This document shows positions 1 through 9,690 of a stretch of 25,000 nt of DNA, one piece after another. Each line of letters starts with the position of its first letter. Within the stretch, counting starts at the first letter, position 1. The position numbers and the translations under genes were made by a program. The notes under the pieces are model-generated. The model worked only from the letters and a program-made list of their open reading frames with translations. It did not search any database and was not told the origin of the DNA. The DNA is from Mesostigma viride (Eukaryota > Streptophyta > Mesostigmatophyceae > Mesostigmatales > Mesostigmataceae): assembly GCA_009746045.1 (NCBI GenBank), contig RPFO01002250.1, positions 1-25,000 on the forward strand, read 5' to 3'.

Positions 1-318
1 TGTAACTGCTGCACAGTAATCTAACTATTTAATAAAAGATCTCTCTATGTGTGATCTGATGATGATGAAGTAAATCTGGCGTGAACATATCAGCGCCACA
101 TCTGACATGCACAGTGTACATGTCAATCAGTCAGCTGTCCTGTCATAGATTCTCATCTCACATGTCATAGGTCAGCTGACATAGACAGATTTGTCAGCTG
201 CCTATAAGGATCCACTTGGCATAGGTACTAATCTCTGATTACTAAAACTGGCCACAACTTTCTCATTTGTGGGCCAAATCCAACGGGATAAAGAACAGTG
301 GCTCCTGTACAAGAGCCT
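1..318. other. Gene-free flank downstream of the transposase-like gene
   Basis: No convincing coding sequence is visible. The stretch is rich in short related words (TGACAT/ATGTCA, CAGCTG). CAGCTG occurs three times, at 132-137, 173-178 and 195-200, the middle one inside the palindrome GTCAGCTGAC (171-180). The minus-strand gene ends or splices just to the right. Further exons of that gene could lie here or beyond the window, but I see no clear splice pair. Terminal inverted repeats of a DNA transposon cannot be identified because the window ends here. Confidence 0.3.
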
Positions 319-927
319 TTATCTATCTAGCCAGGTCAGGTGGGTACAAATACAAGGACCATGTCCTTGACATCCTGCACACGAGTAGTTCCACTCCAAT
401 GATTCCAAGTCGGGGTCGGCCTCGAGCAGGTCCGCAGCCATCGCCAACACATACCGGGACTGGAACTGCTCCTTACAGTTGTCGGACCAACTGATCCAGT
501 TCCTCACCTCCACCCCCTCCTCCCTCAGCACGTTAAGGGTATTCTTCATCACGAACTCCAGGGTCTGGGCATTCCTCGGTACGTCCTTCCCCATGTAATC
601 GTGCTTCACCCTTTTGATTTCCAGCGATACGGGATCACGGTACATCACGATCACCGGCATCAGGACGTAACTACTTGGGTACCAGTACTGCGCCTGCAAC
701 TGTTTCTGCAGGTGGTCCGAATAGTTCTCCGAGTAGTCCATCAGGACCACCACCGTTCCCAGCGGCATCACGTCAATGCACTCCTTGTAAGCGTGGTGCT
801 GCCAGGCCCATGTATGGACGTGAATGGCGAATTCCGGGAAGCGCGCCGTAATGAGTTCATGGAGCTCCGAGAGGGTTGACTTGATGAGTTTTTGCTGCAG
901 GTTCATTTGCGGCGCCACATCCTCCTC
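319..927 (-). CDS. Transposase-like protein, exon 2 (catalytic RNase H/DDE-like half)
   Basis: Second exon of the gene whose first exon is 9057-7891. The minus strand at 928-934 reads TTGCAG just before GAGGAGGAT, a good acceptor in phase 0, and the frame stays open for about 200 codons to a TAG at 319-321. Visible motifs are LMDYSENYS (probable first catalytic Asp), KHDYMGKD, then SDNCKEQFQSRY (probable second Asp), then EWNY followed by GHG. From memory, this D..ENY / SD....Q.. / W.......GHG pattern is that of a widespread family of uncharacterised eukaryotic transposase-like proteins with an RNase H fold. Family members continue well past the GHG motif, so the stop at 319 may mark a lost C-terminus or a missed third exon. 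Whether the protein is an active transposase or domesticated cannot be told. Confidence 0.6.
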   Translation of the reverse strand, partial: EEDVAPQMNLQQKLIKSTLSELHELITARFPEFAIHVHTWAWQHHAYKECIDVMPLGTVVVLMDYSENYSDHLQKQLQAQYWYPSSYVLMPVIVMYRDPVSLEIKRVKHDYMGKDVPRNAQTLEFVMKNTLNVLREEGVEVRNWISWSDNCKEQFQSRYVLAMAADLLEADPDLESLEWNYSCAGCQGHGPCICTHLTWLDR

Positions 928-1031
928 CTGCAACACAACACACCCGCGCACCATGGATTGACCGAAGAATGGAAGTCAGCAGCTGGGAATTTCCCAACGC
1001 CAACGGCCGTTGGAAGTATGAAAGTCTACAT

Positions 1032-1046
1032 ATATATATTCAACGA
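1032..1046. repeat. Left copy of the 15-bp direct repeat (target-site duplication)
   Basis: ATATATATTCAACGA here is identical to 7857-7871. The retroelement coding sequence of E1 starts immediately after it, and E2 ends immediately before the right copy. Non-LTR elements typically make duplications of about this size. The sequence is partly simple (AT)n, so some of the match could be chance. Confidence 0.6.
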
Positions 1047-3538
1047 GCTCGTCCCCGCCAATGCGGCTACCCTGGCGGCCTTGGAGGCTCTTCACCCTGC
1101 GGAGCCCGGATTCCAGCTGCCCGTGCCGGACCCCCTGCCGGCCCCCCTCCGGCTGGACCGCGACTGCTTCCTGGAGGTGATGCGTGAGGTCCCGCGGGCT
1201 TCCTCTACCGGGCCGTCGGGCTGGCGCTACGAGCACTTGGAGGTCCTGGTGGGGCATGGGGGCGAGGACATTCTCTTTGACACCCTCATTGACCTGGCGG
1301 CTGGTCGCGTTCCTCCCGCTGCGCGCGAGTGGTTAGCGGGCGCTCGCCTCCTCGCTCTGCTCAAGGGTGTCTTGCCCCCCCCGAGGGCAAGGTGCGCCCG
1401 ATCGCCTGCGGTGAGGTGCTCCGCAAGCTCGTGGGCAAAGTGATCTGCCGCCAAAAGGCGCCCGAGCTCCGTGCCTTTTTCTGCCCGCCCCTCGCAGCGG
1501 GTGAGACCTCGGTGGCGGCCCAGCTGGGGGTGACGACTCCAGGCGGGGCGGATATCCTCATCCATTCGGTGCAGGCCTACCTCGAGGCCCACCCCACCCA
1601 CGCTGTCGTCAAGGTCGACTGCCACAACGCGTTCAACAGTCTGTCCCGCGCCAGCATGTTTGCGGCCGTCATGGAGTCCTTCGAGGACTTGTACGCTTGG
1701 ACAGCCGTGTGCTACGGCCAGCCCGGCCAACTGGTTCACATCATGGAGGACGGCACTCGCGGCGGCCTGCTGTCGCGGTCGGGCACCCAGCAAGGGGACC
1801 CCCTGGGACCCCTGTACTTTGCCGCCCCCCTCCAGGGTTGCCTCCAAGCGGTCCATGCTGCCCACCCGGCGGTCGCTATTCAGGCCTACTTGGATGATAT
1901 CTACCTTCTGGGCCCTGTGCCGGACACCACCGCGGCTCTGCTGGCACTGCAGACCGCGGTGGCCGACATCAACCTCCAGTTGACCCTGGCCAAGTGCGCG
2001 GTGTACTCGCCCCAAGGTGATTGCTCCGGCTTTCCGCCCCAGCTCTTGGGCCGGGACGAGCGCCTCCATGGGTTGGATGTCCTCGGCGTTCCGGTTGGCG
2101 ACCCCGCGTTTGTCATCGATGCTCTGCGGGCCGCCCTCGAGGCACGCACTGAGGTACTGCCCTTGATTGCGCGCCTTCATGATTCGCAGACCAAGGGTCT
2201 GCTTCTGTGGTTTTGCGCTCACCCTCGCGTCGTTCACTGGCTCCGGGGCGCTCTTCCGGCTCAGGTCCGGCTGGCCGCCGAGGGCCACGACGAACGCATC
2301 CAGTCGGCCTTGGCGCAGCTGGTCCCGGGCCCCGACCTCCCGCCACATGCTATTCGCATTGCCTCCCTGCCTGCACGGATGGGTGGCTGCGGTCTGACTC
2401 GTGCCGCCCGGCTGGCCCCAGCAGCATTTTTGGGCTCCGTCGCTCAGTCGTGGGCGGAAAGCTGCCGGCTCCTGCCCCTTTTGGCAACGGCAGCGCCTGA
2501 CCTCCTGGACCCCAGCAGCCCTTTGCCCTTCGTCACCGCCATCCAGGAGGCCTATGCTGAGATCCAGCAGGCCTGTTCTCCCGTCCGTGCCGCTCAGGCG
2601 GTACAGCGCCACCTCCCTCGCGGCACTCCCTCGGTCGCCTCCGTTCAATCTCCCGCCGCATTCCCTGCTCGCGTCATCGATAAACACCAGAAAACCTACG
2701 CGGGTATTCTGCACACGGCTGATTGGATTGCTCTTTTCGCGGACCTCAACGCCCAGGGACGTGCGTGGCTGTTCTCGCTTTCCTTGCGGAGTGTGGGCTC
2801 GGCGTACCTTCGTGCTCTTCCCATGGCCCCCCATTCGCCTTGGCTCCCAGCCACTACTCGGTGGCGCTCCGGCACCAGCTATTTGCCCCGCAGCCTCTTG
2901 TTCCGGCCGGGCGGCCTTGTGGTAGCTGTGGGCAGCCGCTGGATCCCACGGGGACTCACTACCTTGCCTGCATGGGGGGCCAACAGAATCAGAATTGGTA
3001 TTTGTATTTGCACACTGTCCTCCTGACGGTGGTGCTCGCCATGATTCGGTCGGTTTTCCCCCACGCGAACATCCGGTCCGAGGATGCGGATGGCGCTGCC
3101 TTCTATTCCCCCAACCACCGGCCTGACATCGTGGTGCTGGACTTTGAGGGGGGTGGCCGGCATCTGCTTATTGACGTTTCGGTGGCGCGGCCCTTGGCTC
3201 TTAGCCACGTGGCTGGGGCCTCCCTCACGGCAGGTTACACGGCGGACCGGGCGGAGCGGGCCAAGCTCCTGGCCTACGGCGACGTCGGGCACCATCGTGT
3301 GGTGCCCTTTGTCCTGGAGGAGTTTGGGGCCATGGGGCCCCTGACCTCCGCCTTCTTCAAGGAGTGTTGCCGGCTCCGGGAGGACCGGCTGGACCTGGAG
3401 GGCCAGCGGGCCCCATGGTCGGCGCGGACCTGGACGTCATATTGGCGTCAGCGCTTGTCGGTGGCGCTGACTCGGGCCATGGCTGACATCATGCTCCGCC
3501 GTACGCGGGCTGATTTTGCGGTGCAGCAGGGCTATTAG
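1047..3538 (+). pseudogene. E1 reverse transcriptase / restriction-like endonuclease (truncated, frame-broken)
   Basis: The encoded protein would copy element RNA at a nicked target. Read in order: GPSGWRYEHL (about 1213-1242); RT core with TQQGDPLGP (about 1785-1815) and the catalytic box AYLDDI (about 1883-1901); a CCHC zinc motif, C-x2-C-x9-H-x3-C (2918-2971); and the PD-(D/E)xK-like endonuclease core RPDIVVLDF...LLIDVSVA (about 3117-3187). The frame changes twice, at C8 (1375-1382) and at C6 (2827-2832). Each is consistent with one missing base and no other internal stop is seen. Catalytic residues are intact, so decay is slight, or the breaks are sequence errors. The N-terminus is lost at the left junction. 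CCHC plus REL after RT places it with the R2/CRE/NeSL-like elements and not with APE-type LINEs; I cannot name the clade. Confidence 0.85.
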
Positions 3539-3671
3539 GTTCCTCCCGTTAGGCGTTTCCATTGGTCTTATCGTAGTATAGAGCTTTGACATGGCTCTGT
3601 ATATAGGTTTATAGCTGGGCGTTTGCTTTGGTTTGAGTGATTTCACTCTGCTGTAAGTAATTATATTTTTA
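1047..3671 (+). mobile_element. Non-LTR retrotransposon E1, 5'-truncated, REL-endonuclease type
   Basis: The element lies between two copies of ATATATATTCA (1032-1042 and 3672-3682). It begins in the middle of coding sequence, with no 5' UTR and none of the N-terminal zinc-finger region seen in E2, so it is 5'-truncated, the usual outcome of target-primed reverse transcription. It holds RT and restriction-like endonuclease domains, then a 3' tail (3539-3671) that becomes AT-rich at its end. Its protein is clearly homologous to that of E2, but many residues and the whole 3' UTR differ, so they are separate lineages and not one broken element. Confidence 0.85.
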
Positions 3672-3682
3672 ATATATATTCA
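3672..3682. repeat. Third copy of ATATATATTCA at the E1/E2 junction
   Basis: ATATATATTCA here matches the first 11 bases of the 15-bp flanking repeats at 1032 and 7857. It sits exactly where the 3' tails of the two convergent elements meet. It could be an E1 target duplication, a shared target motif or microhomology used at joining. The low-complexity AT content means chance is possible. Confidence 0.4.
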
Positions 3683-6600
3683 TTGAGAATGATAGATTAC
3701 GGAGGTGAGATAGGCATGCAACATAAGGAAAAACCCGATAACTGGGAGAATAACCCTGAAGAAATTAATAGTAATCTGACACAGACATCCAAGGATCACG
3801 CCAGCGGCACAAGGTACAACTAACTATACATCACAAAACTACACGCAGCAACAGCGCTGCCGGCCCACCATGCAGGCCTGGAAGGATCTAGACCGCATGG
3901 GTCGCGACAAAGTCGGCCCGGGTGCGGCGGAATAACACATCAGCCACGGTGCGAGTGAGGGCGAGTGACAGACGCTGCCGCCAATACGAGGACCACGTGC
4001 GGGCCGACCACGGGGCGGTCTGACCCTCGAGGTCGAGGCGGTCTTCACGGCGCTGGCAGCACTCGTGGAAAAACTCCGCTGTCTTGGGGCCCATGGCCCC
4101 GAACTCCTCAAGGACAAAGGGGATGACCCGGTGGGGCCCCACATTGCCGTAGGAGGCAAACTTGTCGCGCTCAGCCACAGCGGCAGCAGCGCCGGCATCC
4201 ACAGCCGCCCGGAGGATGTGGCGACCGGAAAGCGGCCGAGCCACGGAGACATCGATGAGCAGGTGGCAACCCTGCCCGTCGTAGTCAAGCACGGTAATGT
4301 CGGGGCGGTGGTTGGGTGAGTAGAGGGCGGCCCCATCCGCGTCCTCGCACTTATGGTGGAGTGGGGAAAGACCGACCGAACCATGGCACACACCACCCGG
4401 AGGAGAGCGGTATGGAGATAGAGGAACCAGTTCTGGTTCTGCTGGCCACCCATGCACGCGATGTAGTGCGTCCCAGTAGTATCCAGAGCAAGCCCGCAGC
4501 TGCCGCAGGACGCACCCGCCGTGATGAGAGGTTGCGGGGCAAAGAGCTGGTGGCGGAGAGCGATGGCGTAAAGGGCCGGAACCAGTGTGAACAAAGGGCT
4601 CATGGGGAGGGCGCGCAGGAATGCGGACCCCACGCTCCCCTCAAGGGAAACGGAGTGAAGCCAAGCCTTCCCCTGATCGTTCAAGCTCGCATGCAGACCC
4701 ATCCAGTCGGCACAGTGTAGTATACCCGCGTAGGTCTTTTGTTGTTTTTCATGAACGCAGGCAGGGAAGACACTAGGACTGACGACAGTGGACACGCCGG
4801 GCGTGCCCCGGGGCAGGCGACGGTGGACGGCCTGAGCGGGGCGGACGAGGTCGCAAGCCTGCTGGATCCCGAGGTAAGAATCCTGCACAGCCTGCACAAA
4901 GGGGAAGGGGGATGGGGTGACCAAGTCGGGAATGGCGCTGACGGCGCTGGGGACCAACCGGCGGATCTCCGCCCAGGCCTGAGCAACAGAGCCAAGGAAG
5001 GCGGCGGGGGCGAGGCGGGCGGCGCGGGTGAGCCCACACCCGCCCATGCGGCAGGGGAGGGTGGCCAAGCGCATGGAGTGAGCTGGCAGGCTAGGGCCGG
5101 GGAGGAGCACCTGCAAGGCGGCCTGAATGCGCTCGTCATGGCCTTCCGCGGCAAGCCGCACCAAGTGGGGGGAGCGCCACGGAGCCAGTGAACCACCCGC
5201 GGGTGGGCGCAAAACCACAGGAGGAGCCCTTTGGTCTGGGGGTCCTTGAGGCGCGCCCAAGTCTCAAGGACATGGGTGCGCTGTTCCACGGTGGCCCGGA
5301 GCTCCTCTTCGACGTAGTCAGGGTCACCCACAGGGACGCCCAGGCACGAGAAACCACGCGCCCGCGCCAATGCCCCCGGGATAGCCGCGGGGAAGCCAGA
5401 GCAGTCCCCCTGGGGCGAAAAGACTGCACACTTGGGGAGGGTGAGCCGAAGGTTGATGGCCGCCATGGCCACTTCAAGGGCAGCCAGGGCGGCAACCACA
5501 GCGTCGGCCGGGCCAAGGGCATGGATATCGTCCATGTAGGCGAGGAGCACGACATCCGGGTGCGCAGCGTGGACACCTTGGAGAGCCTTGTGCAGCGGGG
5601 CAGACAGGTAAAAGGGGCCGAGGGGGTCACCTTGCTGGGTTCCCGTGCGGGAAGCGATGTCGGCGAACGTCCCATCCTCCATGAGGAAGGAGAGTTGAGT
5701 GGGTTCGCCGTAGCAGGCTGCTGTCCACGCAAGAAGGTCAGGGAACGCCTCGCCGACGGCCTCAAAGATGCTAGCCTTGGTGACAGCATTGAACGCATTG
5801 TGGCAATCCACCTTCAGCGCCACATGGGTCGGATGCGTCTCGAGGTAGGCCTGAACTGTGTGCACGATGATGTCGCTGCCCCCTTTGGTGGCGACGCCAA
5901 GCTGGGCCGCGACGGACTCCTCAGTATCACTCCGGTTGGGGCAGAAGTAGGCGCGAAACTCGGGGGCCTTTTGGCGACAAATGACCTTACTCACCAGCTT
6001 GCGTAGGACCTCGCCGCAAGCAATGGGACGAACGCGGCCAGCAGGCGGGGGGACGTCGTCTTTCAGGAGGGCAATGAGGCGTGCCCCAGCCAGCCAAGGG
6101 CGCGCCGCGGGGGCCAGGGACCCCGCGGCCAAGTCGGCGGCAGCCTCAAAGAGTGCGGTCGCCCCGCCATGGCCCGCCATCACGGAGAGGTGCTCGTAGC
6201 GCCAGCCTGAGGGGCCGGTGGAGGAGGCGTTCGGCAGATCCTTCAGCACAGCCGTGAAGATGTCCAGGTCCAGGACAATAGGCGGGGGCGGGGGGGGGCC
6301 GGGGCGGGCACCGCAAAGGCCGGTTCGTCGGGGTGAAGGTCGCGCAAAGCCTGCAGGGTCGGGGGAGTGGAGGGAGCCAACGCGGTCAGTTCAAGCTTTT
6401 GCATGGCCCGGCTCAATTCACCTACCTTCACCAACCGCATGACGTCAGCTTCCACCCGGGCAAAGGAGGCGGCCCCCGACACCCGGGTGGAGGCCGGAGG
6501 CTGCAGCGCCCACAGCCCTTCCCAATCCCCGAGGAGGAACCGCCGGCAGCGAGCGATGACCGCACCCTGTACGCCACGCACGCCCCGCTCCAACGGCGCT

Positions 6601-7856
6601 AAGAGGAGCCGGGGGGTGACGAGAAACAGCTTGTGGCCGAGTTCGTCGAGAGGGTGACTATGCATCCGGGCCAGGGAAAGCAGGGCGCAGCGCGTAAACA
6701 AGCTCCGGGCGCGGTGAGGGACGTCCGGGAGCGTCATGCAAGGGTTGCGCGCACAGGCGGCAAAAGGGAGCGTGGCCAGGAATGCCCAGCCTGCCGAGAG
6801 GTCCCCCGGATCGCTCGTACCCTGCGATGCCGGTGGAGGGGCAGGGGCCGACCGAGGGGCCGCCCCGGACCGGGAGGCCGGTGCGGCCGCCGGGCCGCCG
6901 GGCAGGCCGTTCTGGGGGGTTTGGCGGCGGCACTGCCGCTCATGCTGGTACCGCCCGTGGATCGAAAAAATCCGCTGGCAATGGGCTGCCGGGCAGCGGT
7001 AGCAGTCCATGGCGCGCATGGCGGCCTCCGTGATGTGGGGGTGGGAAGCCCGAATGTGCACCAGCAACGAATTCCGGTTGGGCAGGCGCGCGCCACACGG
7101 GTCACCAAGGGGACCATCGACTTGGCAATAATGGAAGCCATCGGCCGAATTAACTTGGGTGCTCGGAAGTGGTTATTCCGGGCAAAATAGTGTTCCGGCC
7201 CGATTTGCCTCAGGCGGCAAAAGGTTCCGGCACTGTTTAACGTAACTACTACAGCTGCAGCGGAACCCAGGGCGGGGCCGGCCGCCGGGCGGTCAGCAGG
7301 GCTCGTGGCAGCCGAGGACAAGACCGGCGCGGGGACGGCCCCCACGGCCGGGAGGGGGGCGCTGGAGGAGGCAGCCAAGCCGGCGCGCGACCCACGACCA
7401 CGCACAGGGGAGGCAGGTGTCGGGGCAGGCGCGTGGGACTGGCGGCGCACGGACACGGGCGAGGGCCCCAGCGGGAGAACGCCAGGAGGCAAGGGGGAAA
7501 GGACCGCGGCCCGGCAAAGGGGGCAGGTGGCGGAGGTCGTGTGCAAGCTCGTGGCGATGCAAGCTTGATGGAAGACGTGGCCGCAAGCAGGGAGGCGGCA
7601 GAGACCGTCACCAGGGCGAGGCAGGTCCAAGCAGATGGGGCAGGAGGGGCCGCTGGCAGTGACATCCACCAAGTGGGCCGGCCCGTAGTGGGCGGGCGCC
7701 GCGTCCCACCCCAGCTCCCAGCTCGGCAGTCGGGCGATCTCATCGGCGGAGAGAAGACGGCGGCGCGGACCAGCAGGGTGCCAGACATGGGGGATGCCCG
7801 CAAGCTCGAGCACATCGTGCAAGATGGCGGGCACGGCCGCACCCGCGCTCAGCTCA
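3683..7856 (-). mobile_element. Non-LTR retrotransposon E2, nearly full-length, RING-H2 + RT + REL
   Basis: The element runs on the minus strand from 7856, next to the right 15-bp repeat, to the junction near 3683. Its frame is open right up to the 5' boundary with no ATG nearby (the earliest start-like codon is GTG at 7834), so a little of the 5' end is probably missing. Its 3' UTR is about 3887-3683. It lies in the sense orientation of the host gene's intron and tail to tail with E1. GC content is high in the coding part and falls in the 3' tail. Confidence 0.85.
3888..7856 (-). pseudogene. E2 polyprotein: RING-H2 finger, zinc finger, reverse transcriptase, restriction-like endonuclease
   Basis: Order from the N-terminus: RING-H2 finger with CPIC, CGHVFHQAC and CPLC (about 7646-7514); a His/Cys-rich stretch resembling C2H2 fingers, with LLVHIRASH and CPAAHC...H...H...C (about 7085-6970), probably nucleic-acid binding; TGPSGWRYEH (about 6215-6185); RT core with TQQGDPLGP (about 5645-5615) and AYMDDI (about 5545-5520); a CCHC motif CGSCG...H...C (about 4510-4452); and the endonuclease core RPDITVLDY...LLIDVSVA (about 4310-4240), with the stop at 3888-3890. 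Four frame changes occur, near 7105, at G9 (6290-6298), at G6 (5167-5172) and near 4350, each equal to one missing base. No other stop interrupts it. The RT and endonuclease domains are certain; the finger functions are inferred from motifs. Confidence 0.85.
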
Positions 7857-7871
7857 ATATATATTCAACGA
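7857..7871. repeat. Right copy of the 15-bp direct repeat (target-site duplication)
   Basis: ATATATATTCAACGA, identical to 1032-1046. Read on the minus strand it lies 19 bp inside the intron from the splice donor. One copy at each outer edge of the tail-to-tail pair suggests that the pair, or the first of the two elements, entered here. Confidence 0.6.
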
Positions 7872-7890
7872 TGCCGATATACATGCTTAC

Positions 7891-9057
7891 CGTCCCACGG
7901 GGCGCTGTGCCCTCCTTTATGAAGTCGAACCACGTGTACTTCTTTGTCCACCCCTTCATCTGGTCCGTCACGATGAACTCGGAAATCCCACACTCGTTGC
8001 ACGTCCCTTCCAAGCAGTTCATTGGGACGTTAACGAACGGGCCGCCCGTCCTCCCCCCTCCTTGCCCCCCCTCCCCCCTCTCAGCCCTGTGGCAGGTGAA
8101 ACGTCGAACGAAATCATGGGCATTGTCAGGCACGGAAGGGATACCCTCCCTCTCCTCGATCTCCAGCGTGCTCTTCAACTCCTTGACGCCTTTGGCGAAG
8201 GCAGAGAGCAGAGACTCGAAGACGACGTGCTTTTCGCATGCGCACAAGTCCCGGTCCTTCCACACGCCCTTTACGCACTTGGGCATGAACTCCACGAACT
8301 TCGTGTACCCCACCTTGTACCTTGTCCCGTCCGCAGTCGTCACGATACCTCCCTTGTACGGCGACGCGTCAGAACAGAACCGCTTGTAAATCGTTTCAAG
8401 CGAGTCCAAATAGTACCTTCCGCCCTGGGAGGAAATGAGGATCCTGGCGTTTCCCTTCCTTTCGAACTCATTGACCACGTCCTTATGGTTGGGAGACGCC
8501 CTCGTGTTTAGGTCTGACAACCAGTAACTCCCGACGATGTCTTTGACCTCCTCCGGAAACTTGTCCGACCGTAAAGCACGAGGGGGCGCCTTCAGGGCGG
8601 GAAGGTCGCCCCCCATCCTCATTCCCCTTGCGGTCTGGATATCCTTGGGCGTGACGTGAAGCAGCCGCGCGAGAGTGCAATGCCCTTGATTGTTCATGCC
8701 GTCCTTTCCCAAGCACATTGACAGCACAGCGCACTTCGCGTTCCTGTGCTCATCCGACTTGCCCAATTCCTGGAAACCTTGCACGATATTAGCGACAACC
8801 TCCTGAGCGAAGGACTCCGACGCCTTTCTTTTCAGCGCAGGGCGGTACTGTTTCCCCATAACCTTCACAACCGCACCTGGCAGCCGCTCAAGCGCCCTCA
8901 AGCCTACTGCAGTTTTCGTGTTTTCAGTCTTGTGATTGTTGTCCTTCAGCAAGTATTCCATTGCGCTGGCCATGTCGAGGGCAAGTTGGTTGCCCTTGAT
9001 CTCGACGTACTTGAGACTTAGGTCTTTGTTGTGCGCTTCACCTGCATCCGCGCGCAT
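7891..9057 (-). CDS. Transposase-like protein, exon 1 (N-terminal and zinc-binding part)
   Basis: About 389 codons from ATG at 9057-9055 to the donor at 7890. An in-frame TAA lies nine codons upstream of this ATG, which supports it as the start. The N-terminal half is rich in Lys and Ala and has no recognised domain. Toward the C-terminus come RDLCACEKHVVFESLL (Cys-x-Cys-x2-His, about 8265-8210) and CLEGTCNECG (about 8010-7980), both positioned as zinc-ligand clusters that precede the D..ENY catalytic half in this uncharacterised transposase-like family (recalled from memory). With exon 2 the product would be about 590 residues. Unlike the neighbouring retroelements, both exons are free of frameshifts, so the gene may be intact and under selection. 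The DDE assignment rests on exon 2. Confidence 0.6.
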
Positions 9058-9126
9058 ACAGAATCCAGACGAAGTTTTGACTTTTTATCAAATTATTGCT
9101 TTCCAACAATTACCCAATTTGTAGGT
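9058..9126 (-). promoter_or_regulatory. Short leader between the start codon and the palindrome array
   Basis: About 70 bp of AT-rich sequence separates the ATG at 9057 from the first palindrome unit. No clear TATA box is visible. Any core promoter must lie here or within the array; this is inferred from position only. Confidence 0.25.
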
Positions 9127-9690
9127 CCCAACGGCCGTTGGACCCCTGAAAGTACGCCTGAAACACGCCAACACATGCATTTTCGACACCCAACGGCCGT
9201 TGGACCCCCGAAAGTGGGCCTGAAACACGCCAACACATGCATTTTCGACACCCAACGGCCGTTGGACCCCAGAAAGCGGGCCGAAAACACGCCAACACAT
9301 GCATTTTCGACACCCAACGGCCGTTGGACCCCTGAAAGTGGGCCTGAAACACGCCAACACATGCATTTTCGACACCCAACGGCCGTTGGACCCCTGAAAG
9401 CGGGCCGAAAACACGCCAACACATGCATTTTCTACACCCAACGGCCGTTGGACCCCTGAAAGTGGGCCTGAAACACGCCCTTTACATGCATTTTCGACAC
9501 CCAACGGCCGTTGGACCCCTGAAAGCGGGCCGAAAACACGCCAACACATGCATTTTCGACGTCCAACGGCCGTTGGGCCCCTGAAAGCGGGCCGGAAACA
9601 CGCTAACGCATGCATTTTAGACACCCAACGGCCGTTGGACCCCTGAAAGCGGGCCGAAAACTCGCCAACACCTGCATTTTTTACACGCCA
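9127..9690. repeat. 62-bp tandem array with a 14-bp palindrome in each unit
   Basis: Nine units begin at about 9127, 9190, 9251, 9313, 9375, 9437, 9500, 9562 and 9624, giving a period of 61-63 bp. Each has the perfect palindrome CCAACGGCCGTTGG, then a stretch ending in GAAAGYGGGCC, then AACACGCCAACACATGCATTT. Units differ by few substitutions, and decayed versions continue to about 9745 (AACGACCGTTGGAACCCAG). The array lies directly upstream of the minus-strand transposase-like gene. The AACGG/CCGTT halves match the core of plant MYB3R (M-phase) sites, YCYAACGGYYA, at 10 of 11 positions on both strands. A regulatory role is only a hypothesis. Confidence 0.9.

Larger units (their letters stand above)
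928..7890 (-). other. Intron of the transposase-like gene, enlarged by two LINE insertions
   Basis: On the minus strand the donor is ACG|GTAAGC (GT at 7890-7889) and the acceptor is TTGCAG|GAG (AG at 929-928). Both are phase 0, and a branch-point-like CTGAC lies about 48 nt from the acceptor (plus 975-979). Removing the insert and one copy of the 15-bp repeat leaves 119 + 19 = 138 bp, an ordinary intron size. The ancestral part also carries one CCAACGGCCGTTGG palindrome (1000-1013), resembling the tandem array upstream of the gene. Splicing is inferred from the sequence only. Confidence 0.6.

Noticed and set aside
267-494. Small plus-strand open frame of 75 codons
   Set aside because: It lies opposite the conserved transposase-like exon 2 and has no motif.
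1227-2834. 535-codon minus-strand open frame opposite E1
   Set aside because: It is a shadow of the GC-rich RT coding sequence; the plus strand carries clear RT and endonuclease motifs.
1047-7856. E1 and E2 as one LINE inverted by twin priming
   Set aside because: Both parts contain RT and endonuclease domains with different residues and different 3' UTRs, so they are two elements.
5188-8389. Plus-strand open frames opposite E2 and exon 1 (for example 5188-6006 and 7433-8389)
   Set aside because: They lie antisense to recognised domains and cross the element/host-gene boundary, so they are shadows.
9088-9624. Open frames of about 100-180 codons in the 62-bp array
   Set aside because: They exist on both strands and in several frames of a tandem repeat whose period is not a multiple of three. 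No domain is seen.
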